From assembly GCA_002205965.3 (NCBI GenBank), contig NADL03000478.1, positions 831,001 to 895,000 on the forward strand: a stretch of 64,000 bases of DNA, given 5' to 3'. Origin of the DNA: Kappaphycus alvarezii (Eukaryota; Rhodophyta; Florideophyceae; Gigartinales; Solieriaceae). The translations under genes and the position numbers were made by a program. Below the pieces are notes generated by a model. The model did no database searches, was not told where the DNA came from, and worked only from the letters and a program-made list of their open reading frames with translations. Shown in pieces: positions 11,061-25,816 of this stretch (within the stretch, counting starts at the first letter, position 1; the number at the start of each line of letters is the position of its first letter).

Positions 11061-14000
11061 CGGCCATCTATCCAAGCGCATTTTGTTAGGGCTCAAAATT
11101 TTTGTCTTCATCATTGATATTTTGTCACGACCAGCTCTGTCCAGCCATGAAGTTGGTGAAGTTGGCAACCTCGCCACACGTTTCTTTCATCACTATGAGA
11201 GAGTACAATAGGTATGAGTAAGAACGAGTTGGGCGATGCAAACTAACGATACACCTTCTCTTGTATCGGAAAAATAGAATTTAAAGGGGCGGACGACCGT
11301 TTAACTACTGCTAATTCTGGGATGAGAGGTATATTGGGTTCAAAAAGTCAAGACTCAATGCTCTTGCAAAGGCTGAGGAGTCGATGACCGAAAACGCCAA
11401 GTTTTGTGAAGCTTCTAAATTTTTTACGGTGACCATTTCTATAATGGGAGAAGTGATTTGAAGGGGGCTAGTATTGAAAGTTCTTCCAGATGTACCGATG
11501 AATAGAGGTCTGTTTTGATCCAGGAGCTGCAGAAATTTGCACTGTTTCCATCTCCATTAGCGGCTATACTGCAGTTGAGAACTCTTTTTCAATCTTATAT
11601 TACTGATAATGAGGGCTTTGACGAGTTCAATGCAAAGGAAGGGGTACAAGAAGAGTGTTTTATATAATTTGGAGGTGCCAAGGTAAGGTGTGGCGAAGAG
11701 TTCCAAGAGGTGAGCGCAATGTTTGAGAGTCTCCTTCGTGAGAAAGGTTCTCGATGTACTTCTTACATTTCTGCGGAGTACATGCCTGGCAATGAAACAA
11801 CTGCTTCTTCATAGGAAGAAGATATGATACCGTAGAAGTATACTGCAGACGCGTCCATTATTTCCTTGCGTAAGTTTGATCTTCCTTGGGGGCAGGTTAC
11901 AAAAAAATGTTTGTTGCAGACTGGTTGTACAACTTGCGTGTCACAGAGGTTAACAGAAGCTTTCTCGAATGCCACAGTTGAAGATGTTATGTTAACCGGA
12001 AACTCTATCGGAGCCATGCGAGATACATATCCGTCAAGGGTAAACTTTTCGAGACGCCGCCGTACAAAAGTTTCTTTCTTGACCCTAGCGGGAAAGCGAC
12101 TACCATTTGGACAGTGGAACCGCTGCTCGTGATGGAATTAATCTTCTACTTGCCGTTATCAATGGATAAGCTGTGTTAAATGATTGTGTTGAGATGATCC
12201 GCATGGTTAATTGACTTGGTTCGCTGGCGCGCACATTTCGGGCATACTTTAATTTGATGCTTTTGAAATATTGTTGGGAGCAGCGAAGCGGTTAATAATG
12301 CATTTCCGATATGGCTAAACTACGTTGTTTCTAATATACGTGATTTAAACAATGTTTACAATCTCAAAATGAGCTCCAATACATTCTATGGACCAATGGT
12401 CCATCCGGTCCTTTAGATTGTGCCACAGATCCTCCCCTAGCGCATGGCGGCTTCTTCAAGCCATTTATTGAGGTAAGTCAATTGGAAAAGAACAAATATT
12501 AAACGAACAATTGGATAGGCGGCTGTAATTGATGTTAAATTTATGGTTTAGGAAGTTTCCAGGAACACAGTAGGAGGCCTAGATCTGCGATTGGAGGACA
12601 AAAGGAGCAAATGAGGAGATTATAAGAACGTCTCTGCTCCAGTTGGTCCATACTCCTTTCGCCCTCCTTATATCAGGTTCCATGTCGTCCAATAAACCTC
12701 CTTATGCACAGAAAATGTTTACTAGGGCTAGCCATTGCGAGCTACCCATATCGTTCACCTCTATTTGCAGATTGCATCGACTCCGTCCACAGGAGTCCAA
12801 TGATATTTCCCGTTATAGTGAAGTTATAATTGCACAGACCGTACCTTACCATGTAAATGCTTCATGAGGGAACTAAACTACGGACATCTTGCAACAGCCT
12901 CCCGTCTTCGTGAATGTTTTTCATCGGATAAATTTACTACGGTGAAGTGCAAAAGGCTATGAATACCTAGTCGACGTCCTAGCGAAACACAAAACGCACA
13001 GAATGAACGGCAAGCAAATCGAAAGGAGGATTACTAGTCCTCTTTACTCCTCATCAGAAATTTCTATCTTCTTCCTCCGTTGATTCTTAATTACCTTCTC
13101 TTTTCTTCTCTTGTCCACTTCTTTCTTTAGCACCGTATAGGCACCGTGATCCTTATGTTCCTCTTTACTTTGCCCTTCTCTTGCATCTTCAGAACTTGAC
13201 CTTACATCGTCCCTTCAGAGACAAATAGATCCCCGACGCAGGGTTTCAGGGAGCATTCATCTAGCTTCAAGTAAATGTGCTCGATGTTGTCAATTATAAA
13301 TGCCTATCTGACATCAATTATAACCATATTGTCGATATTTTAGACATGATAATCATTTCCAAGATTCCGATGCAAGTACATTCCTTCCAATAGGCCATTG
13401 GTTAAATACCCAAGGCCATCAAGCAGCGGATTTCCTTCCGTCATCAAGTGGTTAATATCAATATCAATGTGCTTCTGCAGCTATCTTTGTGCATCCGCAA
13501 GGCTTCTGGTGAATATGGACCCCCGCTGGAGGATTTATATTTACCCATCTTCTCCTGCTTCGCTAGCATCGCAATTGCGACGCGTTTTTTTCGCCATGGT
13601 CCGCAAAAAAGAAACATTAATGATCCATAAAAGTAGAAGTAGTCGATTTTTCTCTTCTTGCTCTATCTATAGTACGTCGCAAGGGAACCATAAGTTCTAA
13701 ATGCGCTTTCACGTCATCATCAAGCCAGTCCTTATGCCCCGATCTTCGAGGCGAGGAGTGCTTAGACTGGCATAGGTTCTCGTGAATTTCTGATTCGCTC
13801 CGCGTTTTAACATCGCCTGTAACTGACTTCTAACTTCTTCAACATACATACTCTTGCCTCTGAGGGTGTAAAAGTCCGCCAAACACAACTTCTTCTCTCC
13901 TCTGGAACCTTTATTCGGAGCGTTGTACCGACCGCCTAAGAACCCTTCTAGGTTTCCGGAACTGAATATTAGACGCTCAGAATTATGACCTTCATTGGAT

Positions 14001-14734
14001 GTAACTCTCGAATTTTTCACTTGAAGAAGCCACAATCGGCGAGGGCTACCAACATTAAGCACGCGAACCTACCGCTCCTGTATCAAATTAACAATTACCG
14101 CGGAGTCTTAATCCGTAACTCCACAGCTGAAGTCTTAATTGACTTCGCAGCCCATCCAATTTGTATTAACATCTCAACTATGGCTCCATCCTCGCCTCTT
14201 GTAATGTTCACACAGTCGACAGGATACGTAACATCCCCATACGCAGTGCAAGACTTTAGCGCACATGCAAAAACGAGTTCCGTACCTCGGCTTCGGAATT
14301 CTTTCAGTTGCAGACGTCGCAGGTCGCACGCGTTGGAGAATTTCCGGTAGTGAAGAGGATCCATGTCGGGGTAGTGTCTCGTGGAAGGCCATCAGGGACT
14401 TTTTGGCTCGGGTTGCATGCAGGGGAAATGGAGGGAGAAGAAGATGTTCACCATAAGGGGAGGAGGTGGTTGCTGGAAGAAAGGGGGTCAGAAAGGAAGG
14501 ATACCGCCAGAATTGTATCGGTACAGAGATAAGTACGCTAATGAATACTCAGTTTAATATGTTTCAAAGTGAGGGGGCAGTGTGAAGAGAGAAAGTAGAG
14601 TGATTACAGCAGATGCCAGAGGTTTTTTGAAACCTGAAGGGACTGTCCTAAGTTGACCTCCTTCATGGGTTTTATCGAAATTAGGATCAACGGAGTGTGA
14701 GCCTTGTCGGAATTTGGGCCTTGTACGACCGCTA
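11061..14734. other. No gene recognised
   Basis: Decayed AT-rich sequence. The minus-strand frames at 13709-14062 (117 codons) and 14095-14364 (89 codons) are the longest. They could belong to a single decayed minus-strand gene. I see no diagnostic motif in them. Confidence 0.4.
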
Positions 14735-15030
14735 GCAATTAACCGACAAAATAGTTTGAAGGTTTCCTAACTCATTATTGGCACATGTTTCCCTCAATAT
14801 TCTGCCAAGATTGAATTAATGCACAACTAGGAGCGTTTTGGACTTCCCGAGTAGGCTTTTGCTCCATTTTCCGCCGCTCCGGTCACTTCAACTTTTACAA
14901 CCTGTCTGATGATTCCAGTATACGTCCTTATTTTCCGTTCCTTTAGTCGTTCCTATTCTTAGTACCTCTTCCGCTGTCGTATAAGATCCGAATACTAACC
15001 ATTTCCCATCCTCTCTCTCTGTACCGATGC
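14735..15030 (+). repeat. Dispersed repeat, copy B
   Basis: Second copy of the sequence at 2181-2470, in the same orientation, starting at the same GCAATTAACCG and keeping the same order of blocks. Divergence is high, so the two insertions or the duplication are old. Confidence 0.6.
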
Positions 15031-15238
15031 CTCACAGAAACCATTGAAAAATAAAATCAAAATATTACATTGAAAAAAGCTGATCAATGATGAATCTGCA
15101 TGTCTCAAATTGCTCGCTAAAATATTTCCGCCACATAACATGATTTCACTTTTTTTGTTTTCTTTCTGCCCTCCCTTCAAATTGATAGTAGAATGGATTG
15201 ATTTCTATCTGTGTCTGTTGCAACATTTCATTTTGAAT

Positions 15239-15358
15239 GCACACTACCATGCAAGTTGGATAAGTCTCAACCAACATATCTGTTATAGTAAATCACTTGA
15301 AAGCACACTACCATACAAATCGGATAAGTTTCAGTCAACATATCTGTTATAGTAAATG
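15239..15358 (+). repeat. 64-bp direct tandem duplication
   Basis: Two adjacent copies of a 64-bp unit, the first starting at 15239 and the second at 15303. Both begin GCACACTACCAT and both contain CAACATATCTGTTATAGTAA. The copies differ at about ten positions. Confidence 0.8.
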
Positions 15359-18300
15359 AACTCGTCGAGCCCCCTCATATAAGTAGAATAGTTTTCTAAT
15401 CTTCTTTTTCTATTCTGACATCTTATTGTTGGATGAAAGTAGTACAGTGGTAAGCCTCGACGAACATTATCCCTCTCTTGGGGGCACCTGTACTCCACGA
15501 GGGTCCTATAGAGTATTGCTTAATGGAAGGGCTCCAAGCTGATGACCAGACACAATCGCCAACATAAGGAAGAAACAAAAACTTCTATATTACCTGTTCC
15601 TTATAAAGCTAGCTAGCACTCATTAAAACTTCCACTACCGACATATACTTTTAAAAATATACCCTTTATGTCCTACACGTCTATTCAACTACGCACCACG
15701 CCATTTCCTATTTTCTCTCGCGCGAAGAATATTACTTTTGATCGCCCATCAGTACGTCTGAATAGGTCCAAGTTACTACAATAACCCTGCTTTTCGGACT
15801 CGCTCTGTAACCCATTTCTTAAGCTCATGTTTCTTGTCTCATCAAAACTTTCGAAACAGATCATTCTCTACCGATTCGACCTACGTCACGGCTCCCATAA
15901 CTCTTGCTGCGTTCAAGAACATCACCAAAAGGATATTGAAAAAGATCGAAAGGTCGCTGAATCCGTATTACACATCGAAAATCATCCTCGGTGGTTCAAA
16001 TTATACCTTGGAATATTTTGTTCCGTGTTAAGACGCTTTGGAATCAGCCGCCAACATGTCCAAAATATCTCCAAAAAATGCAATCTTCAGCGCTTAGAAT
16101 TCATGCTGTCAATAAGGAAATTCAGCTTCGTCCCTGAGTTCGTCTAGAAGCCAATGTTTGCCCTAGAACCTTTTGAAAAGTCCCCACTTGTTCTTTTTTA
16201 CCACATTTACGAAGAATCACTGGAAATAAACATCATATCTTCCACAGATCTGGCCGAAATGTGCATTTTACCGCACATCAAACTCAGTAAGTATCTCAAC
16301 TCCGATCTTGGTTTCTCACGTAAATTCTGCAATCTTTTCAAAGAAATTCGTGTGATGTATTCTCTATCATTCACTGTAAATCCGAGGATATCCTTTCATG
16401 AGAATACTATGCCTCTGGTATCGCAGCTCCCAACTACTCATAGTGATCTCTCAGTCTTATCAAAAGCTCTAATCAAAAATATTCCTGCCGCTATAGCCAT
16501 AATGAGGCCTGCTGGACATAATTAGAACTTCGGAAGTGTTCCTCAAAATCCCGCTTGTAATCTCAACATTTTCAGGGATACAGAGTTCCTTGGAGCTCCC
16601 AGTACATTACGGAAAAGTTGAAGCTGTACGAGTATTTTCAGAGTGCAAAAATCTTCTTTTTTATCAGAAAGCGAAAGACTTACCCATCCCCTTTGCTCGG
16701 CCTCTTCTCATTTCTAATTTACTAATCGTTCTTCCTATATAAGCTTTGAAGCAAAAGCATAGCTAATTGTCAAATAGTAAAGCAGTAGTTCGATAAAACA
16801 GCGCATCAAAGTATCTATGTAAACCTCCCGTTTGCATTCATTTTTGAAAATCAACCAACGGTGCAATCAAACTCGTTAAGGTGATCTAAAAAATTTAAGA
16901 GATCGACGCTCCTCAACTTTCTACGGAAGTCTGCAGTAATTTTCACTAGAAATATCACCTTAATAGGGCAGTGACGGCTTCAGAATTCATTCAAGTATGC
17001 ACCCATGAATAGTGTTTCCGCTGTTTATACCTTTATACTGACTCGGAGCTGCTCTGGAGTAGTCTTACCAATCCAAGCGTTAGCAAAAAATGCTTTTAAC
17101 AGTACAAGGTAGATGTCAAAGCTCTTTGAAACCCAAATTCATCTGCAAAGAAGAATTCCATACCAATCACATGTGTGAAAGTTGCGGCCCTCTACAGATG
17201 CAACGACAGAAGTACTTAAGTGGTCTTATTAGTCGTCTTCAATTTCAGTTTCTACGCGGAAATCGGCCAATGCACTGGCGTGGTCTAGAACGCTCCCAGT
17301 GTGGATTACCAAATTGGCACTGCAGCCACAATTTTGACCCGAAGGCAAGTGCGGAAATTTGTCAACCGCCGCCTCCAGGGCACACAATTATCTGTTTATA
17401 CTCTGTTTCATTTCTTGAACGCAAAAAAATTCCGAATATTTTGAAACGGACTAGACCACAGAAGGAGACAGAAAGCGTTGTCGCCGAAAACAAGAAATTC
17501 GTAGATTTGATTCTTTTAAAGCTTCCTAAATGCTGAATCCCAATAAATTAAATACTATGGCGAACATTCACTCTCATTCTTCTCCAATCTCTAGAAAAAG
17601 GTGATATAGTCCATAAACGGGACATAATTCTGACCAAAATTAGTGTCGCAGTGAAGGACTTGCTCAGCTCTTTCAACGCGTAAATAAACGATAATCCGAT
17701 CGGAGATGAAACGAATTGAGTCCTTGTTTAAGTCTTCAGCCCATAACTAATTCACGCAAAAAGAAAATTCATATCCATTTGAAGGATACGTGCACATGAG
17801 ATACTCGCAGGCAGGCGACAATCAGAAACGTCCTGGGCTTCCCCTGCGATATCGATGCCCCATAATTTATCACAGACCGCAAGGAATTCATCTGCATACT
17901 AATCGCATTAATAATTTGCTCCCACCATATTTTCCCTTTCGCCGACGCAGTCGTTGATTCTTTCGGCCCTGTACACATTCCAATGTTGTCTCTATCCGGG
18001 TTTCCACCGTTTACGCCTAAATATATATATTGAACGCCTATGTAACGAATCTACTAGAACTAAATATCGTGATTCGCAAATTTTTGAATCATTACGTTTT
18101 ATCTTACGGATTCATGAAGCGAGTTCAACACGAAAATGCTCAATATTCGTATGTAGCTTGTCGAATATAAGTGTATCCTAATGATTATCTATACCAAGCG
18201 TCATCTGTTTGCGCCTATGAAACTTCCGAAGAGCAAAATATTCACAAGATCTCAGCCAAGTAGACTATATCGTCGATTATTTCATTGGAGGATAACGAGA

Positions 18301-20100
18301 CTGTGCGACCTTGTCAAAAATTCTCGTCCAGAAGAAGCAAATACCAAGACGCTAAAAATTTGAAAATTATTTGAAAACGGTGCCACCGATGCCAGATTAT
18401 CTCGCATTCTACGAGGATTTTCCGTGTCGCTATATGTGCAGGCACTGTACTCTTTAAAGAGTGGGTCTTCCTCGATGCCATATACATCTACAGGGATATC
18501 GTGCTCCAAATGGTTGAAAAGGCTTTGGGTTTTGGGGGAACACAATTCTTCATGTGTTTATCAACTGGAGCCGTTAGGACCACACTCCTGGAGTTTTATG
18601 CCGCATAGTATAATGGGCTGCATAATCGCATAATGACAGGCCAGTAATCTGAACTCTGTTTAGAGCTAATCTACCTAGCCCTAATCGCATACCTGTAAGT
18701 AGAAAACAACGGAATAGGAGCTCACTACAGCCTCGCAGTCTTCAATCGCTTCGAAGATCCTCTCCGAACTCCATTCAGAAAAGTAATGATCGTGCAACTG
18801 AATGCCGACAAAAAAAATCGCTTTGGATTTTTCCGTTAACGCGATAAATTGAGAAATTTGACGCTGAGGGCCTTCTTCTTTCCATCCACGATTTTAATTA
18901 ATAGGTGTAGCTTTCAATACAATCCGAAACCCAGCCTCTCCAAGCTCATGTACACGTGTGTGCTCAATATATTGGAGTTTCTCACAAGTAAATAGAAAAC
19001 CAAATGGCCGGTCTCAACGTCAAACGCCCACTGCACCATGCCATTCCTCCATCTTTAGACCGCACGTGTCAGCCCGGGACGAAGATGTTTTCTACCGTGA
19101 AAAAGATCCGCCACTAACCTTTTATAATAACTGACCCCCTTCTAATTTGCTTCGGTAGGCTATGAAAATAGGCTACTGTTCGTGAAGATAACCGAGAACG
19201 ACTAACCAAAGTTATTCAGTGAGGTAGATCAAATCGTATCTTTCTCTACTAGAAATATCTCACTCCTTCCTTTGAAATTTTGAATGGTTCTTGCACAATT
19301 TTTAACCCTCTAGAAGATTCTATCACTATGCGACTTAGAGTATCGATCCTCATGACTTTCGTGCCTGGCGGGCATAAATGAGCAAATCCATCCGGGATTA
19401 ACTACAGTGTTTGGTACAAACAGGCAAACTGCAGTTGATCCTCAACGAAGAGGTTCCAATAGATGCCAATTTACTGCAAGTATGCTTTTTTTATCCAGAA
19501 AATCAATTTTAGATTGTAATATCAAGTTTAAATCGGTATTTTTATCGATAGGCATAAACTACCTTAGGTCCAGGGTATTGGGTGTATAGGGATTAGTTCA
19601 ACCGCCTTCCGATTGACTTTAGTTGTTATCGAAGAAATCATCCAAGATTGTCTTCAGTCTATTGAGCCGCTCTCAAGAGAGTTGTACAAGTAATCAGCTC
19701 TATAGTTCAAACCAAAGTCCTTCCTCTGTATTACCCCCTTCGATGCGAGGAGTCCTATTTCTGGACAGTTATCCTGAAGAAGAAGGAGAAACAAGAGATC
19801 AAATATGATTCTTTCATTCCCTTTGAATTCAATGGATGCCTGATTACACAAAACAGGAACGGAACTTTTCCTATCGACCAACCCGGATTTGTTCCGAAGC
19901 CAGAGAATATTTTACACGACGCGCCCTTTTCACATTTCCTTTCAATGTATTTTAAGCTGGCCTGGATCGCTCAATCACGACCAGACATCCTATTCTAAAT
20001 ATCACAACTTGTCCAGTAATAGAGGAAATTTTCGAGAGGTAAATTACGCAGAAACAAATTATCCCCTTAAAACCCATATAATACCCCGTCGACGACCGTT
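15359..20100. other. Decayed plus-strand frames, probable second retroelement copy
   Basis: Short plus-strand frames occur at 15827-16147, 16154-16525, 16536-16742, 17090-17536 (148 codons, including NRPMHWRGLERSQCGLPNWH) and 19407-20110. None has a motif I can assign. Their strand and their position behind repeat copy B suggest the body of a second decayed copy of the element at 2.2-5.0 kb. That is inference only. Confidence 0.3.
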
Positions 20101-23100
20101 TTTGTCTTAAGCTCCTAAGTCTAGACGCTAACTGTCATTGCATCGATTGATTATCGGACGAATGGTTTCCAAACAACACAGATAACCCTTTGCAACTTTG
20201 CCACCTCGTCTACATCTTTGAAGGTAATAGAAACAGTTACCCTGTCTCTTTCAAATTATATAGGGTTCTTCTACTTAAAAAGTCCATAATAGTTTGAGAA
20301 ATCATCGCTTTCAGCGATATGTTGTCGTCTCTATCTCAAGCTCTCTAGATTTCTGTCGCATTAGTCAGAACAAGTTCCTTGTGAAACTTTGACGAACAAG
20401 CCATGATTCCAGATATCGCAGCTTTGCAAGAGGGGTCACGTGACCATCTAGTCTTAAATATCGGAAGTATCCATAAGATTATTCGAGCAGTTAAAGCAGG
20501 ATGAACATAACAGATACCTTAAAAAGTAGATATAACAGGTATCCCTTCGCGATGTCATCCAACGTAGGTTTTTACGAGTTCAGACAGATAAATTTATTCC
20601 ACGCAACAATATTTCTTAAAATAAGTAATCACTTTCTCCATTACCTCCGACACTTGAACTTCTGTTCTCGATGAAAATACACCCTCGAACGCGAATAATC
20701 GCAAACTATCCGACGTAACCTTGATCAACTCCCTCTCAGCAATATCCACGATCAAATCACTCATAAGCATTGCAAATCAAACAGCAATTACTTTCATTGT
20801 GTTCATTGCTCTTTGCGACTGGGTAACTTTTTAAATATATATTTGAGAGCGTCTGATTCATATGTTTTTAATATTAATAAGAAATTTCATATTTACATAT
20901 CGTTGTTATCTGGAGAGCATATAAATCTCCAGTAGTGCAGAAGCTATAGCTGAAACAGAGCCAAATAAAGAGAAAGGCTTCTTCTATGTATTTGCACATT
21001 ATTATGATCATATGAACGTACAATTTCCTTATGTATGCACATAAAGTTAAAAAGAGATCAAAAGAAGAAATAGTCAATGTACGAAAAAGAAAACCATTGT
21101 ACACAGCGCTGAGCGATGTTGCTCATAGAATTAGCACTATTCAGAAATTCACACAAATGATAACAAGACAATGGAATATTACCATCGTTTTTATGTTGAT
21201 GAAATGCTTTGAGAACTGTGCTATAAGCACATATCAAGTTTCCTCTGTGCATAAATGTTACATCCCTCATTTGCGCAATCGGACACTCCAATTTTGGCGT
21301 TACTATGTAACAAAAATTAACTTATTTCCTTTATAAAAGTTGACTCGCACATTTTATTTTCTCCAAACATAGAAAAATGGGCATTTCATGATGGACTTGG
21401 ATTTTATATATTCATTTTCTGTACAAAGTTGATCATATTAGCAGTTAAAGATCGACAAAAACCTTCAGTGTAGTCTTTTTGATGACATAATTTTCGTTAT
21501 TTCCAGTCAAACTGCGTCCAGCAAAGAGTCATATATGTTTTCTAACAATCGATTCTAATAGATATGATGAAAAATCAATTCAGTAGGGAATAACTGCAGA
21601 AAGCCAAGAGGTCGACCGGAATTTAACTTTTCATTTATACCATTTACTAACTTCCACAGCAGATCTCACTAATTTTGTGTCCTTTAAAATTCAAAAATAA
21701 CTTTCTTTGTATTAAGGATTATTCTTTCCTTGATCATTGGAATTGAACATTTAATTTCTATATAATTCTTCGAACAGCGAAAAAATAATGCTGCAGTGAA
21801 AGCATGGCGATAACTTTCGGACGATGAATAGGTGCGACTAGATCTTCAGTCGGCGATACATAGGTCTAAGTCGTCGTAGAATCAGTGGCACATAAATCGC
21901 AGTGTCCAAATTCAATAGAAAGTCTTCCTACACAGGTTAGGTTGTCGTTGAAAATGCAAAGTGGAAACTAACAGTAGAGCTATTCCCGGATAGTCGAACA
22001 ATTGGGCACCAATAAGACAAAATGTTCCTTATTTAATCACTTCTGAACATTTCAAGTTCAAAAAAATAATTTACATAAGTTATTAGTGTCGGTTGTTCTC
22101 ACTTCAGATATGATCACTGGCTGTGATTACATTTGTAGTATTCCTAAAATCCCCACAAACTCCATGAATTTCATTCAAATTTTCATTTTTCGAACATAAA
22201 ATACAGATTTTGTTCCTGTAGTTTTAGTAAGTTGAGTTGTAAATGCTATTTTTAAGCTTAAATTCCCCAGATAACGATTAAAGTACATAAATTCCCTTTC
22301 AACACAGTTTACTTTACCTTAAAAGTTTTATTAACTGCATGAAATGTGGGAAAACATTTATCAAAACCTTTAGAGTCAAAAATATTACTTCAACGATATG
22401 GAACACTTTGAAATCATAAGAACAGTTTCAGTTTTTGAAATTATTGCTGAATAACAACACATTATGAGCTACAGATAGAGTTTTAAAAATTGAGACGTAT
22501 GCCTAATAAATTTAAATGCTGCTTTGAACTAGAAATTATTTTTTTGTATAGTACTACAATGGATTGTTAAATCCTATGGAAAAAATTTTTTTGGGGGAAA
22601 AATCCTGAAGAATATAAAAAAATACCACATTTATACTATGTGAGTTTTTACTAGAAATCAAGATTTATCTTATAAGAAAACATCTCTTAGGAATATGTTC
22701 CAAAGGAATGTACATCCCGTAAAATAATTCAGATGTTATATGGTATTAGATGGGCATATTTCTATACATTTGACAATTCGTGTAAAATATTTCGAAAATA
22801 AATAATGCTCAGGTCATAATTTCTTTTTAAATGTTGCTCTCTTCCTTTCGGGATTCTACACAAAAGGAGTAAATTTCAATTTTTAAGTTACAATAAAACT
22901 GAAAACATAACTGAATCATCCCAGAAATCTTCAAAGATACCTCTACGAGATCATGAAAATTGTCTTGATGATTTTCTTTATCTTTTCGAGAGATGGAATG
23001 TTTGTCATTTTGAAACTGTATTTTGACTTCAAAATCATTGTATCGCAAAAAATCAGGACGCGCTTAGATCCGTAAGCATAGAACTCTGTCAATATTCCGA

Positions 23101-25816
23101 CTAATGGGAAATCCGAGAACATCACTAAATAAAAGGTTACCAAACAACAAATCCAGAAATTATCGAGTAATAGTCTTTATCCTCTGAATTCAGTTCTTAC
23201 TACAAAATTATACATAGTCCCGTTTTAAAACCCCAAAGTTCATTTTTGAACGTTAACAAATGTACATGAGAACAGAGGAAAATAACATCCGCAGTTTGTT
23301 TCATTATTACTCCAAACTACTTTTTACATTTTGTCAATAAAATCAACTAAAGTATTCAAAAACATTGAGCAGCTCCGTCTATGTACAATTGAACTATTTA
23401 TTTCCGAAATTAATACTTAATGGAATTTTACTGTCTGGTTTAATAAATTGCTTGAACAATTTCTATTATTTCAATGGAACAAGTACTTACAGAAATAATA
23501 CTATGTATAATAACAGCTCATTGAATATAAACCCTTCCTTCATTGAAACAACATTCTACCCAATTTAACCCTAAATTCCATGCCTTTAGGCATGAAATCC
23601 CCCTCTCCTAAAATTTGCCTCATTTAGCCTAATAAATATCGTATGAATTTACTAGAGCCATTTATATTACTCTTTTTTATTAGCCTTTTAAGAGAAATTG
23701 AGTTCGTGCGCAATACATAGTGTGTAATTCAAGATTAATCAAAAATTTCTCCTGTCCTTGTTCAACCTGTACTATTCATAAACAATGGGCTCCCAGTAAT
23801 CATTTTTTCGAACGAAAATGGATAAAACTATCAAAACATATTTAATCATTCCATATCTTCTCTAGTTTGTCTGTATTTTTATCTTTTTGAAATCTCTTCA
23901 TCTGTTTCCGTCAACTACTATTCCGCTTTTGGAGCTAGGAATGTACTGTTGAAACTCTGCAAAATACCATTCAGAAATTTTAAAAATGAAAAGCTTCAAG
24001 GATTGATTCTGTACAATTTCATGCATATTCCTCTACCAAAATTATGAGAAGAATCGTTTCCTACATACTCGAAGAAATACTCTTTTTGATACTGGTAAGT
24101 AATATAATAGCTGTTAAAATTCATCCTGACGAAAACACTTTTAATTTTATCCTTTTCACCTCCAAAGTTGCGCGCCCACCCAATGAAACTTCTCGTTTGT
24201 AGTGCTTCCCTCGTTCCAGCATCAGGTGGCTATTCTTTCCCCTCACGTGTGCCCACTTGCTTCCTAGGTGTTCCGGTTTGTCTCATGCCTACCAATTAGC
24301 TCACCTGTCTTTATACCACAGTGTTGACATGGCCTAGCTTCACAAGTAATGGTATACATGATTAATTTTTGAGTAAATACTGTATGGTTGAATTTTTGGA
24401 AAATTACTACACAATTTACCTTTTCTGAAGATATGAATCATACTAGCTTGGGTGTTTTACAACTTTCTGGTGCTTGAACTAAAACAATATTAATCTGGCT
24501 AGAACTACATTTTTCCAGTCTCAATTCTTTACGCAGATTTTGACATAGAGCGGCTTGCGCGAAATTAAATATCATTATTTAAACCGATATAGTGCGGTTT
24601 GTAGTGTAAAGTGCGGTTATTAATTATTCAAATGAGTCACTGAATAGTAAAAAATGTTAACTAGGGAATAAATTTCTTCCTGAAAATGAGAGAAGAGAGT
24701 AGTATAATACTCATGTTATCGATTACTAGCCAAGACTTTGTGCATATGATTTTGTTGATCAGTTTTTTCAATTCATAGCAGCGGAACTAACTGGACCACA
24801 TTTGCAACTCGTAATATCCTTTCAGACGAGAATATATGGTGAACTCAGATTCAGATATACATTTCGACATTGTACCTGCAAATACACTTTTTCCTGTTTG
24901 AAAGTTGTACAGTCAATGGCGAAAGCCGTTCTGTCGCTTTCAGAACGATCCATTGGGATATGAATGGGGATGCTTCCAAAGGTTATCTTCAGGAAGGATT
25001 GAACTAAGCGTATAGTTCTTGCCGTATATACTGTATCGTATATACACCCTATCAATAGGAACGAAACTTACGGCAGCTGAAGCGCGACACAGACACGTAC
25101 TTAGGTGCAAAAGCTTAAGGCAAGAAAGAACAGCGGTAGATAGAGTGTCGTATCTAGAGGAACGGGAGATCAGGTAGCGTCGAGTCCGAAGTGGCGTGGT
25201 GCCATAGTGAAAAGGTAGCGAAACTCTTACCCCCAGCGATGACAGCCGGTACGACGCATATTTTATTGGTCTCAAGGTGGGATGTCGCGTTACAATAAGC
25301 AGCAGTGATTTAGTACTACACAATGGGGAAAATTGGGTTGTTTTAATGATTGAAAAAATAGTTTAGCCTTTGTTTCAAAATGAATCAAGTACATTGGTAA
25401 AAATAGTCGGCATATGGGAACCCGGAAGCGGCACTACACGAGGGAATTTAACTTCAATAAACCCCTCTACCAAAAAATGATGTACACCCGAAAGAGCCAA
25501 CACATTTGTAAACACATTACCAACTTCCATGAATTACAGCATTATAAAAATGAGCAATGAAATTTTTTAAGATTTTTATGGTTCAGTACGATGAGTGGAA
25601 TACTGTAGTGTTGCTCGTCATTTTTTGGAAACAGTAATATTGCAATGAGTACCGCCGAAAATCAAAATGCCGCTCTATTTTGTAAAGCCTCAGTCATTGT
25701 TTACCAATACTTTTTCTCGGGCTTGATGCAGATCTGAGCGAACTGAATTAAGTCCTGCTCCCCTACAGTTTCCCGTACGCATTCCCATCCTACCCTCACC
25801 CTATCCCATTAATCCA
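20101..25816. other. Extremely AT-rich gene desert
   Basis: The most AT-rich part of the window, with long A and T runs and no frame over about 130 codons. The longest frame, minus 24940-25323 (127 codons), is not recognisable. No tandem array is visible by eye and no organelle gene was recognised. Confidence 0.55.

Noticed and set aside
13709..14364. Two minus-strand frames that could be one decayed gene
   Set aside because: No diagnostic motif of a protease, polymerase, transposase or kinase. A faint kinase-like reading further downstream was not convincing.
25209..25226. AAGGTAGCGAAA, identical to a universally conserved large-subunit rRNA segment
   Set aside because: Only about 12 bases match, and the following conserved rRNA sequence is absent, so it is most likely coincidence.
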